A stretch of DNA of 64,000 bases from Streptosporangium carneum (GCF_027922005.1 NZ_BSEV01000002.1:620001-684000); one strand, 5' to 3'. Shown: positions 9,790 through 18,205, counted from the stretch's first letter. Notes: generated by a model from the letters alone, not told the origin. A program made the numbers and translations.

Positions 9790-12084
9790 CTATTCGGTGT
9801 CTTCGACATCGCGCGTCCCCCCGGTCTCCGTCCTGGCCCGGACGACCACCGCGTCCAGCGCGACCAGGCCCCGCTCGGTCAGCCTGAGCGGGTTGATCTC
9901 GATCTCCTCCAGGGAGGGGCTGGCGGCCAGGAGGCCGCCGAGCGCCGCGAGCAGGCCGCCGAGCCGGTGCTCGTCGAGGACGGGCCCGCCGCGCCACCCT
10001 TCGAGGAGGCGGCGGCCCGCGAGGTCGTCCGGCATCCGGGCCGCCTCGGCCGCCGAAAGCGGCGCGAGCCGAACGGCCACGTCGGAGAGGGCCTCGGCCG
10101 CGGTCCCGCCGAGACCGAGCAGCACGACAGGCCCGAACACCGGATCCCTGCGAGCGCCCACGACCAGCTCGGGACCGCCGGAGACCATCCGTTCCACCAG
10201 GTAACGGCGCGCGCCCGCAGCGTCCAGGGCGGCCAGGGCCTCGTCGAGTTCGGCGGGGTCGCGCACGCCGAGGCGCACCCCGCCGACCTCGGTCTTGTGC
10301 GTCACCTCGGCGTCGAGGAGTTTGACCGCCACAGGCCCGGTCAGCTCGCGCAGTGCCCGGTGCGCCTCGGCGTGATCGGCGCAGACCCTTCGCTCCGGGG
10401 TGCGGACGCCCAGGCGGTCCAGGAGATCCTTGGCCTCGGCCTCGTCCATCGCCCCCACCCCGCCGACCGTGACCGGGAACGGCCCGCCGGAACCGGCCGC
10501 GGCGGACTCCGACACGCCGGAACCGGCTGCGGCGGACTCCGACACGGCGGAACCAGGCACGGCGCGACCGGTCGCGGTGGAACCGGTCGCGGTGGAACCG
10601 GTCATGGTGCGGCCGGTCGCGGAGAAACCGGTCATGGTACGGCCGGTCGCCGCGAGATCGGTCACGACGTGACCGGTCGCGGGGTGGGTCGCGATGTGGC
10701 GGGCGCGGGCGTCCGCGACCAGCGCGCGGACCGCGTTGGCCGCCGCCGCGGCGGTGCCGAATGCGGGCACCCCGGCCTCGTGCAGGCGGGCTCGGATCTC
10801 GTGCGCCTCGGCGGCGAGCCCGCCCACCGCCACCACGGCGGCGGAGACCCGCGCGGCTCCGACCGCGTCGGCCAGGTCCACGCTGCCGGGTTCGGTGAGG
10901 GCGTACACGGCGAGCAGGTCGACGCCGGGATCGTCGGCGACGGCGCGCAGCACTCCGGGGAAGGTCTCGGCGGGCCTGCCGGTGTCCACGGGGTTGCGCT
11001 GGTAGGTCAGCGGGGGCAGCAAGTCGCCGATCCGCTCCCTGGTCGCGCCGGTGAGGTCCGGAACCCGGATCCCGTCGTCCTTCACCCGGTCGACCAGCAG
11101 CAGGCCCGGTCCGGCCTGCGCGGTGACGATTCCCAGCCCGGGGTCGGCGGCGGGCGCCAGGCGCAACCGCGACAGGGCGGTGAGCGCGTCGACCGCCTCC
11201 CCTTCCTCCTCGGCGAGCACCGCGCCCGCCTGCCGCAGCGCGGCCCGCGTGACACGCCAGGAGGTGGCCAGCGCACCGGTGTGCGAACGCGCGAAGTCGC
11301 CGACGTCGCTGCGCCCGACGACCAGGGCGACGACCGGTTTCACCGCGGACAGCCTCCGTACCGCGGCCACCAGGCGCGGGCCGTCGGGAACGGTCTCCAC
11401 GTGCAGCGCGACCGCCGTGGTCAGCGGGTCCTCCGCCAGGTAGTCCAGGACGTCGGCGGCCGTCACGTCGAGCCCCGCGCCGATGCCCGCCGCGAGGCTG
11501 ATCCCGTTGCCCGCGTTGGCCAGCTCGAACGCGAGCGCGTGGTTGACCCCGCCGCTGGCCGCGACCACCGCGATCCCGCCGGAGGGCACCCGCGCCGCGC
11601 CCGGGACGAAACTCGCGGTCAATCCCGCGGCGGGCACGAAGAAGCCGGAGGTGTTGGGACCGAGCAACCGGACGCCGGTCGCGGCGACCACCCGGGCCAG
11701 GTCCCGCTGGAGGCGGGCTCCCTCCTCGCCCGCCTCGCCGAAGCCGCCCGCGCACACCAGGGCGGCCCGCACGCCCGCCTCCGCCGCCTCGGTGAGCGCG
11801 GCGGCGCACGCGGCCGCCGGGACGCAGAGCACCGCCAGGTCGACGGGCTCGCCCGTGCTCGCGACGGCCTCCCCCACGGAGGCGTACACGCCCGCCGCCC
11901 GGTCGGGGTTGCGTGTGTTGACCAGCACCGGCCCCCCGGCGTACCCGGCCAGCGATCCGGCCATCATGGCGCCGAGCTTGACGCCCCGCCGGGACGCGCC
12001 CACCACGGCGATCCCACGCGGCGCGAACAACGGCCGCAGCGTGGCGGACCCACCGGACCCGCTCACCGTGTCGTGCCCGCTCAT
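9790..12084 (-). CDS. ADP-forming acyl-CoA synthetase (acetate-CoA ligase type)
   Basis: 764 residues with the fused alpha-beta order: CoA-binding Rossmann domain (about 15-135, GIAVVGASRRGVKLGAM), two succinyl-CoA-ligase-like flavodoxin domains (about 140-455, phosphohistidine candidate in ARSHTGALATSW), then an ATP-grasp domain (about 530-740, VAVKLLDAEVTHKTEVGGV). A 60-70 residue Thr/Gly/Ala/Ser-rich repeat, not expected in the family, is inserted before the ATP-grasp part. It overlaps the FAD monooxygenase stop by ATGA, so translation is coupled. In salicylate degradation by Streptomyces sp. WA46, an AMP ligase and a separate CoA synthase are reported to act in sequence; a parallel role is inferred here. 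Confidence 0.86.
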   Translation of the reverse strand: MSGHDTVSGSGGSATLRPLFAPRGIAVVGASRRGVKLGAMMAGSLAGYAGGPVLVNTRNPDRAAGVYASVGEAVASTGEPVDLAVLCVPAAACAAALTEAAEAGVRAALVCAGGFGEAGEEGARLQRDLARVVAATGVRLLGPNTSGFFVPAAGLTASFVPGAARVPSGGIAVVAASGGVNHALAFELANAGNGISLAAGIGAGLDVTAADVLDYLAEDPLTTAVALHVETVPDGPRLVAAVRRLSAVKPVVALVVGRSDVGDFARSHTGALATSWRVTRAALRQAGAVLAEEEGEAVDALTALSRLRLAPAADPGLGIVTAQAGPGLLLVDRVKDDGIRVPDLTGATRERIGDLLPPLTYQRNPVDTGRPAETFPGVLRAVADDPGVDLLAVYALTEPGSVDLADAVGAARVSAAVVAVGGLAAEAHEIRARLHEAGVPAFGTAAAAANAVRALVADARARHIATHPATGHVVTDLAATGRTMTGFSATGRTMTGSTATGSTATGRAVPGSAVSESAAAGSGVSESAAAGSGGPFPVTVGGVGAMDEAEAKDLLDRLGVRTPERRVCADHAEAHRALRELTGPVAVKLLDAEVTHKTEVGGVRLGVRDPAELDEALAALDAAGARRYLVERMVSGGPELVVGARRDPVFGPVVLLGLGGTAAEALSDVAVRLAPLSAAEAARMPDDLAGRRLLEGWRGGPVLDEHRLGGLLAALGGLLAASPSLEEIEINPLRLTERGLVALDAVVVRARTETGGTRDVEDTE
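10486..10680. repeat. In-frame 30-bp and 15-bp repeats inside the acyl-CoA synthetase gene
   Basis: Two adjacent 30-base units (10486-10515, 10516-10545) differ at one position and share GCGGCGGACTCCGACAC. Further leftover units of about 15 bases (GGTCGCGGTGGAACC and relatives) continue to 10680. All are multiples of three, so the reading frame is kept and a low-complexity linker is produced between the flavodoxin-like and ATP-grasp parts. Confidence 0.88.
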
Positions 12085-13958
12085 CGCCTCCCTCCCTTCT
12101 CGTTCCCCTCGCCCGCCAGGAGCACGTCCGCGAGGTCGTCTCCCGGGACGGCCGTGTCCGGCACCGGGACCGGCACCGGCACCGAGGCCGACACCGAGGC
12201 CGTATTCGGCACCGGGTCCGTGGAGGCCGCGAAAGCCGGAAAGACCGGAGAGGCCGGGGAAGCCAGGGCGACGAGGTCGGCGCGGCCGGACAGCACGAGA
12301 GTCACGGCGCGGTCCTCACCGGCGCGACTCCCGCCCGAGCCGCCCTCACCCTCACGGCCCCCGCCCGAGCCGCCCTCGTTCGCGCGGTCGCCGTCCTCGG
12401 GGTCCTCGACGACCAGTGCCGGGACGCCGTGGAGCAGGCGCGAGTCCTCCGCCAGCAGGACGCGGGTCAGCGGCGTGCCGCCGTGCACGGCGATCAGCGC
12501 CGCGCCGGACGCGACGGCCGCCGCGAGTTCCTCGCGTGCCGCGGGCAGGCCGTCCTCACCGTCAGGCGCGGCCAGCCGGCGGCCCCACGGCGCACCAGTC
12601 CCATCCTTCGGCTCGCCTTCCCGAGTCGCCGCTCCGGGGAGACCGGCCTCGTGCGGCGTCACGTCGTACAGCGAAAGCGCGGCGACGTCTCCGGCGGCCT
12701 GGGCCACCAGCTGTCCCCGGGTCTCCCGTACGGCGACGAGCCTCCCCGAGAAGGTGTGGCCGTCCAGCCGCAGCGGCGTGGCGAGCGGCTCCGCGCCGTG
12801 AACGGTCCGCCAGTCCTGTTCGACCTCCGCCGCGAAGACCGGGTCGCGCCGGGCCAGCTTGCCGAGCCCGATGCTCCGTGACATGAAGTGGAAGGCGAAC
12901 GGCAGCGGCTCGAAGGCGTCGTGGTAGGCGCCGAACCGCTCCCACCAGGACAGGCTGGGGCGGGCTGAGTTCTGGATGCGCTCCACCCGTGGCCGCCGGA
13001 CCGCCTCGTACTCCGCGAACGCCGCCTGCGGATCACCGGGGTTGCCGGTGATCGCGGAGGCAAGCGCCACCGCGTCCTCCATGGCCATCTTCGTTCCTGA
13101 GCCGACGGAGAAGTGCGCGGTGTGCGCGGCGTCGCCGAGCAGCACCGTGTTCCCCGACCACCACCGCCGGGCGCGACGGGTCCGGAAGTTCGCCCAGCGG
13201 GAGTTGTTGGCGAGCAGCCGCTCCCCGCCGAGCTGCTCGGCGAAGAGCCGCTCCAGGTACAGCCTGGAGTTCTCGTCGCTGGGCCCGGGGGGCTGCCCGG
13301 TGTCGAACCCGTCGAGACCGGCCGCGCGCCATGAGGCCTCGTCGGTCTCCACGATGAACGTACTGGCGTCGTCGCTGATCGGGTAGGCGTGCGCGGCGAA
13401 GACGCCGTGCGGGCCGCGCTCGTGCACGAAGGTCAGGCCGTCGAACATGTGGGTGGTGCCGAACCAGACGAACTTGGCGGTGGCGGTCTCGGCCCGTGGT
13501 TCGAGATCGGCCGCCAGCCGGGCGCGGATCGCGGAGTTGGCGCCGTCCGCCGCGACGACCACGTCGTGGCCGTCCAGCTCGGCCAGGTCGCGGATCTCGG
13601 TCTGGAACCGTACGTCGACGCCGACCTCCGCGGCCCGCCGCCGCAGGAGCCTCAGCAGCGTCCTGCGGGTGATGGCGGCCATGCCGTTGCCCGCGCAGCG
13701 GATCCGCCGCCCCTTCGACCTGACCTCGATGTGCTCCCAGTGCCTGCCGTGCTCGCGCAAACCGGCCAGCAGCACCGGATCGGCCTCGTGGATTCCGGCG
13801 AGCGTGGCGTCGGAGAAGACCACGCCGAAGCCGAAGGTGTCGTCGGGGCGGTTCCGTTCGAAGACGGTGACCTCGGCCGAGGGGTCCGCCTGTCTGATCA
13901 GGCTCGCGAGGAACAGGCCGCCGGGCCCGCCTCCGACGATCGCGATCCGGAGGGTCAT
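12081..13958 (-). CDS. FAD monooxygenase, salicylyl-CoA/anthraniloyl-CoA hydroxylase-like, with degenerate OYE-type tail
   Basis: 625 residues. The class A flavin monooxygenase half is intact: GGGPGG at 9-14, the ERNRPDDTFGFGVVFSD segment at 34-50 that marks the salicylyl-CoA 5-hydroxylase/2-aminobenzoyl-CoA monooxygenase family, and GDAAHTAHF at 275-283. Full-length relatives (about 765 residues) add an Old Yellow Enzyme-type domain. Here only its edges seem to remain: TPLRLDGHTFSGRLVAV near 394-410 and GRADLVALASP near 558-568, joined by Gly/Glu/Ser-rich sequence. It starts behind GAGGTGAG and is coupled to the CoA synthetase. The expected substrate is an aromatic CoA thioester. Confidence 0.82.
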   Translation of the reverse strand: MTLRIAIVGGGPGGLFLASLIRQADPSAEVTVFERNRPDDTFGFGVVFSDATLAGIHEADPVLLAGLREHGRHWEHIEVRSKGRRIRCAGNGMAAITRRTLLRLLRRRAAEVGVDVRFQTEIRDLAELDGHDVVVAADGANSAIRARLAADLEPRAETATAKFVWFGTTHMFDGLTFVHERGPHGVFAAHAYPISDDASTFIVETDEASWRAAGLDGFDTGQPPGPSDENSRLYLERLFAEQLGGERLLANNSRWANFRTRRARRWWSGNTVLLGDAAHTAHFSVGSGTKMAMEDAVALASAITGNPGDPQAAFAEYEAVRRPRVERIQNSARPSLSWWERFGAYHDAFEPLPFAFHFMSRSIGLGKLARRDPVFAAEVEQDWRTVHGAEPLATPLRLDGHTFSGRLVAVRETRGQLVAQAAGDVAALSLYDVTPHEAGLPGAATREGEPKDGTGAPWGRRLAAPDGEDGLPAAREELAAAVASGAALIAVHGGTPLTRVLLAEDSRLLHGVPALVVEDPEDGDRANEGGSGGGREGEGGSGGSRAGEDRAVTLVLSGRADLVALASPASPVFPAFAASTDPVPNTASVSASVPVPVPVPDTAVPGDDLADVLLAGEGNEKGGRR

Positions 13959-14034
13959 CGGGGTTTCTCACCTCATGCCAAGCAGGCCCTCTGCGGGCCG
14001 TCGATCCGTGCGATGACGGGATGATGGGCTGATG

Positions 14035-14133
14035 AACGCCGGTGGCACGGGCGGCCGCGGGGAACGACCGCCGACACCCCCGGTCCGGGCTGGTGGACGC
14101 CGGTCGCACGGGCGGCCGCGGGGAACGGCCGCC
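14035..14133. repeat. Two 39-bp direct repeats between monooxygenase and dioxygenase genes
   Basis: Copies at 14035-14073 and 14095-14133, 60 bases apart, share GCACGGGCGGCCGCGGGGAACG with three or four differences. They occupy most of the 186-base gap that separates the FAD monooxygenase gene from the dioxygenase gene. The gap could contain a separate promoter for the three downstream genes, but no clear one is visible. Confidence 0.85.
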
Positions 14134-14144
14134 GGTGCTCCCGG

Positions 14145-15005
14145 TCAGTGCAGGTGACCCCAGATGTCCGGGCCGGGCATCTCGCAGACCTGCCAGGTGT
14201 CCTCGTCGACCAGGACGCCGCCGGCCCCGAACTCGGTGTGCACCCCCGCCGGGGACTGGACGTAGAAGGAGAACATCTGGTCGTTGGTGTGCTTGCCGAG
14301 CGACATCGTCACCGGGACGTCCTTCTCCAGCACCATGTCCCAGGACCGGCCGACCTCGTCGGGGTCGTGGACCTCCAGCATGAAGTGGTGCAGCGCGTTC
14401 GGCGCGTTGAAGAACGTCGCGTCGGCGATCGCCAGGCTGTGGTGACGGGGGTTGGTCCGCATGAAGGAGGCGCTGAAGGGCTTGTCGTTCATGTAGTCGC
14501 TGAGCCGGAAGCCGAGGACGTCGGTGTAGAACCGCTGGCTCTCCTCGAGCCTGTCGCTGAGCAGCACGACGTGTCCCAGCCCGAGGTCGCCGGCCACGAA
14601 GCCCGGCAGCCCGCGCGGCGAGTCGAAGGACGCGCCGGTGCGCGCCGGGTCGCAGTAGAGCTCGACCCGGTGCCCCGACGGGTCGGCGAAGTGGACCATG
14701 CGGCCGACCTTGCGCACCTCCAGCTCCTCGGGGGTGGCCTCGTGGACGGCCACGCCGCCGCGCTCGACGCGGTCGGCCAGCGCGGCGACGGCGGCGGAGT
14801 CCGCGAGCTGCCAGCCGTAGTAGGCCCCGCCGTCGGTCTCCGCGTGCTCGATGATGATCCGCTGCTCGAAGTCGTCCATCCGGAAGTAGGAGCGTCCCCT
14901 CTCCCCGTGTACGGCCTGCAGGCCCAGGATCCCGGTCGCGTAGTCGGAGAAGGCCTGCGGAGAGGTGGAGTTGATGCCGAGGTAGCCGAGCTGTTCGATC
15001 TGCAT
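14145..15005 (-). CDS. Type I extradiol ring-cleavage dioxygenase (HsaC/BphC-like)
   Basis: 286 residues, the usual two-domain vicinal-oxygen-chelate length. The iron ligands expected for the family are visible in the C-terminal domain: His145 (LGLGHVVLLSD), His206 or His207 (LHHFMLEV) and Glu258 (GVHTEFG). The N-terminal domain starts IEQLGYLGINS. Such enzymes open catechols next to the diol using Fe(II) and O2. The flavin reductase gene lies 84 bases upstream and a C-C hydrolase further up in the same direction, so the catechol is probably made by the HpaB-type enzyme. The substrate cannot be told from sequence; HsaC-like activity on steroid catechols is an alternative. Confidence 0.88.
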   Translation of the reverse strand: MQIEQLGYLGINSTSPQAFSDYATGILGLQAVHGERGRSYFRMDDFEQRIIIEHAETDGGAYYGWQLADSAAVAALADRVERGGVAVHEATPEELEVRKVGRMVHFADPSGHRVELYCDPARTGASFDSPRGLPGFVAGDLGLGHVVLLSDRLEESQRFYTDVLGFRLSDYMNDKPFSASFMRTNPRHHSLAIADATFFNAPNALHHFMLEVHDPDEVGRSWDMVLEKDVPVTMSLGKHTNDQMFSFYVQSPAGVHTEFGAGGVLVDEDTWQVCEMPGPDIWGHLH

Positions 15006-15089
15006 GATGATCCGTTCTGTCCAGGAACGTGGGGGGACGGCGGGGCCCTGCCGGCCCGGGTCACCGGGCCGGGGGCGTCCGGTCGGAGG

Positions 15090-15758
15090 TCACCAGTCGG
15101 GGGCGCCGAGGAACGGGATGTGACCGGCGTGCGGGTCCTCGACGCGGGGGTGGGAGTTGCGGAAGTACAGCAGGGGTCTGGCGGTGCTCGTGACCGCGAG
15201 GTCCAGGACCCGGCCCACCACGATGTGGTGGTCGCCGCCGTCGTGGACCGCCTCGACGCGGCAGTCGACGTATCCGATCACGCCGTCGAGCACCGGCGAG
15301 CCGCCGGGTGTGGCGTGCCACGACGTGCCGTCGAACTTGTCCGCGCCCTTGGACGCGAAGCGCCAGCAGTCGGCCTGCTGGTGCTCGGCGAGGATGTTCA
15401 CACAGAAGACGCCGGTCGCGGCGATCCTCGGCCAGGTCGTCGACCCCTTGCCGGGGCAGAGCAGCACCAGCGGCGGGTCCAGCGAGAGCGAGGAGAACGA
15501 CTGGCAGGTCATCCCGGTCGGCCCCTGGTCGTCGACCGTTGTGACGATCACGACTCCGGAGCAGAAGTTGGACAGAACCTTGCGGAAGGTCGCCGGATCC
15601 GGCGACGTGGGGAGGGGCCGCGCGTTCGTCCCGGCGGTTCCGGGACGCCACGCGCTCGCCTTGGCCGTCTCAGGACGCCCCGCACCCGCCTCGGCGGTGT
15701 CGGAACGCCTCACACTCGCCTCGGCGGTTTTGGAACGCCTCGCACTCGCCTCGGCCAT
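15090..15758 (-). CDS. Flavin reductase domain protein with repeat-built N-terminus
   Basis: About 222 residues. The first 42 or so are four decapeptide units (of the type TAEASVRRSD) encoded by the 15631-15750 repeat. The flavin reductase domain starts at DPATFRKVLSNF and contains GVVIVTTVDDQGPTGMTCQSF and FCVNILAEHQ, the FMN-binding pattern of HpaC/HsaB-type short reductases. It should supply reduced flavin to the HpaB-type oxygenase. The ATG at 15758 lies just after the hydrolase stop (15761). The family normally starts close to the domain, so the repeat is an added tail; a start inside the repeat has no ATG/GTG candidate that I could favour. Confidence 0.87.
   Translation of the reverse strand: MAEASARRSKTAEASVRRSDTAEAGAGRPETAKASAWRPGTAGTNARPLPTSPDPATFRKVLSNFCSGVVIVTTVDDQGPTGMTCQSFSSLSLDPPLVLLCPGKGSTTWPRIAATGVFCVNILAEHQQADCWRFASKGADKFDGTSWHATPGGSPVLDGVIGYVDCRVEAVHDGGDHHIVVGRVLDLAVTSTARPLLYFRNSHPRVEDPHAGHIPFLGAPDW
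15631..15750. repeat. Four tandem 30-bp units encoding the reductase N-terminus
   Basis: Units at 15631-15660, 15661-15690, 15691-15720 and 15721-15750. The last two are the most alike (TCGGCGGT..TGGAACGCCTC pattern) and the first two are diverged, as expected for an array that expanded at one end. Each unit is exactly ten codons of the flavin reductase gene. Confidence 0.93.
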
Positions 15759-15760
15759 GG

Positions 15761-16678
15761 TCAGCCCTCGCCCTGCCCCGCGGGTCCGGCCGCGCTGTTC
15801 GGCACTCCCCGGCCCGCGACGAAGTCCAGGCAGACCTCGGCGAACAGCTGGGGATACTCGATCATCGCCCAGTGCCTGCAGTGCGGCAGGATGTAGCCGG
15901 TGGAGTTCTCGAGCAGCGCCAGGAACCGGTAGGCCGTCTCCACCGGGACGATGACGTCGTCCTTGCCGTTGACCACGAGCGTCCTGGCCTTGACCTCGCG
16001 CAGCCGCTCCTCGGTGTAGGCGAGGCCGTTGGCCTTCACCCAGCCCATGGTCGCGCGGTAGGCGGCCCGGATCTCCGGCCGCACCGACAGCTCGTAGCGG
16101 TAGCGGACCTGGTCCGTGGTCGGCACGAAGCCCGGGTTGGAGAGCACGCCGATCAGCCTGCGCATCCCGTCCTCGGTGAAGTCGTAGTCGACCACCGCGC
16201 CGAGTTCGTGGGAGATGTGGGTCGTCAGGCCGCCGCTGCCCATCAGGACCAGGTTGGCGACCAGGTCGGGGCGGGTCATGGCGACGCCGAGGGCGGTCGC
16301 GCCGCCCATCGAGTTGCCGATGATGGTGACCCGTTCCAGGCCCAGCGCCTCGATGAACGCGACAAGCTGCGCGTTGCGGGCGTCCTGGGTGTAGGCGAAC
16401 CTCTCGGGGTCGGGCTTGTCGGTCTCGCCGAACCCGACCAGGTCGACCGCGAAGGTGCGGGCCCTGGAGGCGAAGAGGTCGAAACACCCCTCCCAGTTGG
16501 ACCGGCTGTCGGCGCCCGCCCCGCCGCCGTGCAGCAGGATCACCGTCTCGCCCTCGCCCGCCTCGTAGAAGGCCGTGCGGTACCCGAGGGTCTCCACGTG
16601 CCGTACGGCGGGCAGGCCGGTGAACGCGCCGTTCGCGGTCCCGTTCACAGTGGCGGTCGTCTCGTCGGTCACGCTCAT
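15761..16678 (-). CDS. Alpha/beta-hydrolase, meta-cleavage-product C-C hydrolase (MhpC/HsaD/BphD-like)
   Basis: 305 residues. The oxyanion-hole segment HGGGAGADSRSNW matches the HGxGPGxxxxxNW pattern of C-C bond hydrolases. The nucleophile is Ser123 in GNSMGG, the acid is in GKDDVIV and the histidine in HCRHWAMIEYP. These enzymes split the 2-hydroxy-6-oxo-dienoate made by extradiol dioxygenases. It starts 7 bases after the HpaB stop with GAGGCGGAG in front of the ATG, and it ends at the reductase start, so the three genes form a tight operon. The first 25 residues are a Thr/Asn/Ala-rich extension with no recognised function. Confidence 0.9.
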   Translation of the reverse strand: MSVTDETTATVNGTANGAFTGLPAVRHVETLGYRTAFYEAGEGETVILLHGGGAGADSRSNWEGCFDLFASRARTFAVDLVGFGETDKPDPERFAYTQDARNAQLVAFIEALGLERVTIIGNSMGGATALGVAMTRPDLVANLVLMGSGGLTTHISHELGAVVDYDFTEDGMRRLIGVLSNPGFVPTTDQVRYRYELSVRPEIRAAYRATMGWVKANGLAYTEERLREVKARTLVVNGKDDVIVPVETAYRFLALLENSTGYILPHCRHWAMIEYPQLFAEVCLDFVAGRGVPNSAAGPAGQGEG

Positions 16679-16685
16679 CTCCGCC

Positions 16686-18140
16686 TCACCAGCCCAGCAG
16701 GCGGCTGACGAGGTCTTCGGCCTCCACCCGCTTGGGCATGCCGAAGAAGATGAGCCGGTTGGTGATCGGGTCGCCGGTGTAGTAGCGCTCGTAGAGCGCC
16801 TGCCGTCCGCCGAACTGGTCGCCGGTGATGTCCCAGGCGAGCTTCATGATCTGCAGCCGCTTCTCGGCCGGGGTGTCCGGGCCGTGCAGGAACTTCTCGA
16901 CCAGGTCGTGGAGTTCGGGGTGGTCGAAGTCCGCCCTGGTCATCGCGATCGCGCCGCTGCCCGCCACGATCCGGACGGTCTCGATGGCCTTGGCCAGCAC
17001 GCCGGGGAAGAAGAACATGATGCTCGCCAGACCGACGTAGGACTGCTCACGCGGCTCGCCGGGCCCGGAGGGCCGGTAGGCGTCCTGGCCCTGGGCGCGG
17101 GCGTTGACCCGCTGGTAGGTGTCGACGACGGCACCCTTGAGCAGTCCCTCCGCGACGTTGAGGAGGCCGACCAGCTCGCCGATCTCCTCCTGGTAGCGAG
17201 GAGCCTTGGCCCGGCCGTTGGTCCTGGCGAGCAGGCCCGCGAGGCCGGTGAGGAAGCGAAGCTTGGCTGTGCTGCGGGCGGCGCCCTGGATTCCGGCGTA
17301 GCCGGGGAAGTTGGGGATCACCCCGTTGTACGCCTCCAGGTCCCTGGCGACGATCACCCGGTCCCACGGCACGAAGACGTCGTCGAAGATCAGGATCGCG
17401 TCGCCCTCGTCGAACCGCCCGGAGAGCGGCCGGTCGAACTCGGCGCGCCCGAGGTCGTACGGCTCACGGCAGACGATCTTCAGCCCCTCGGTCGCGGCCG
17501 GGATCGAGAAGATCAGCGCGAAGTCCTCCTCACCCGGGCGGCGCGGGACGTAGGGGCCGACGAAGATCTCGTTGGCGAGCGGGGCCAGCGTGGACAGCAG
17601 CCGGGCGCCGCGGACCGTGATGCCGTCCTCGTTCTCGGCGACGACGCGCACGGCCTCGTTCGGCGCTCCCGCCTTGGAGCGGTCGCTCTGCGGGTCGATC
17701 AGCGTGTGGGTGACCGCGAGGTCGTTGGCGCGCAGGTGCGCGAGGTAGGCGTCGGCCTTGTCCGCCGCCTCGGTCTTGCCCATGTGCCGCAGCGCGGCGG
17801 CGGTGTCCAGGACGAAGGCCGCCATGAAGTCGGGCAGCCTTCCCATGAGGCCGTACGTCAGGTCGGTGCGGAGGTACTCGCAGCGCAGCCGCGTCTCCAT
17901 CTCCTCCAGCGTCTGGGCCGCCAGCAGCGTGGTGCTGAAGCGCTCGCCGTCCTCGCCCACCTGGGTCAGGGTGTCGATGTAGCGGGGGTCCGTCTGGGTG
18001 TCATACAACCCGGCGAGGGTCTGCACTGCCCCCCGAAAAGGGGCATAGCTCGCAACATCGGACACCACCGAGCCATTGATGAACAACTTTCGCCCGTCAC
18101 GCAGGCTCTCGACGTACTCTTTGCCGGTTCTGAGGCCCAT
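16686..18140 (-). CDS. HpaB-type FADH2-dependent aromatic monooxygenase, oxygenase component
   Basis: 484 residues, standard for the 4-hydroxyphenylacetate 3-monooxygenase oxygenase family. Landmarks are the N-terminal TGKEYVESLRDGRKLFING, the central DVFVPWDRVIVARD, and the C-terminal GDQFGGRQALYERYYTGDP. The enzyme inserts an ortho hydroxyl into a phenol using free reduced flavin, which the reductase encoded two genes downstream can provide. A strong AGGGAAGGG precedes the ATG. It is the first gene of the minus-strand cluster, divergent from a GntR regulator. The actual phenolic substrate is not deducible; 4-hydroxyphenylacetate, chlorophenol and hydroxyphenylpropionate enzymes share the fold. 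Confidence 0.91.
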   Translation of the reverse strand: MGLRTGKEYVESLRDGRKLFINGSVVSDVASYAPFRGAVQTLAGLYDTQTDPRYIDTLTQVGEDGERFSTTLLAAQTLEEMETRLRCEYLRTDLTYGLMGRLPDFMAAFVLDTAAALRHMGKTEAADKADAYLAHLRANDLAVTHTLIDPQSDRSKAGAPNEAVRVVAENEDGITVRGARLLSTLAPLANEIFVGPYVPRRPGEEDFALIFSIPAATEGLKIVCREPYDLGRAEFDRPLSGRFDEGDAILIFDDVFVPWDRVIVARDLEAYNGVIPNFPGYAGIQGAARSTAKLRFLTGLAGLLARTNGRAKAPRYQEEIGELVGLLNVAEGLLKGAVVDTYQRVNARAQGQDAYRPSGPGEPREQSYVGLASIMFFFPGVLAKAIETVRIVAGSGAIAMTRADFDHPELHDLVEKFLHGPDTPAEKRLQIMKLAWDITGDQFGGRQALYERYYTGDPITNRLIFFGMPKRVEAEDLVSRLLGW

Positions 18141-18205
18141 GTACAGCCCTTCCCTCTCCTACCTGGCAACCCAAGGGCTGCATCGGCGGTTCGCTGTGCC
18201 GTAAA

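Noticed and set aside
6228..9887. Very long plus-strand open frame over SpoIIM, MOSC and AMP-ligase genes
   Set aside because: It is an antisense or out-of-frame shadow of three well-supported genes, with low-complexity Arg/Pro/Gly composition and no domain.
7836..12084. Siderophore (enterobactin-like) biosynthesis from the DhbE-type ligase
   Set aside because: No isochorismatase, dihydroxybenzoate dehydrogenase, carrier protein or NRPS gene is near; the coupled CoA synthetase and monooxygenase point to catabolism.
9673..12801. Plus-strand frame of over 1000 codons antisense to the acyl-CoA synthetase
   Set aside because: High GC keeps antisense frames open; the composition is Gly/Arg/Ala-rich and the opposite strand encodes a clear enzyme.
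14145..18140. Steroid ring-degradation (HsaABCD) operon
   Set aside because: Dioxygenase, hydrolase and reductase are Hsa-like, but the oxygenase is HpaB-type, not the acyl-CoA-dehydrogenase-like HsaA, and the neighbouring genes activate aryl acids.
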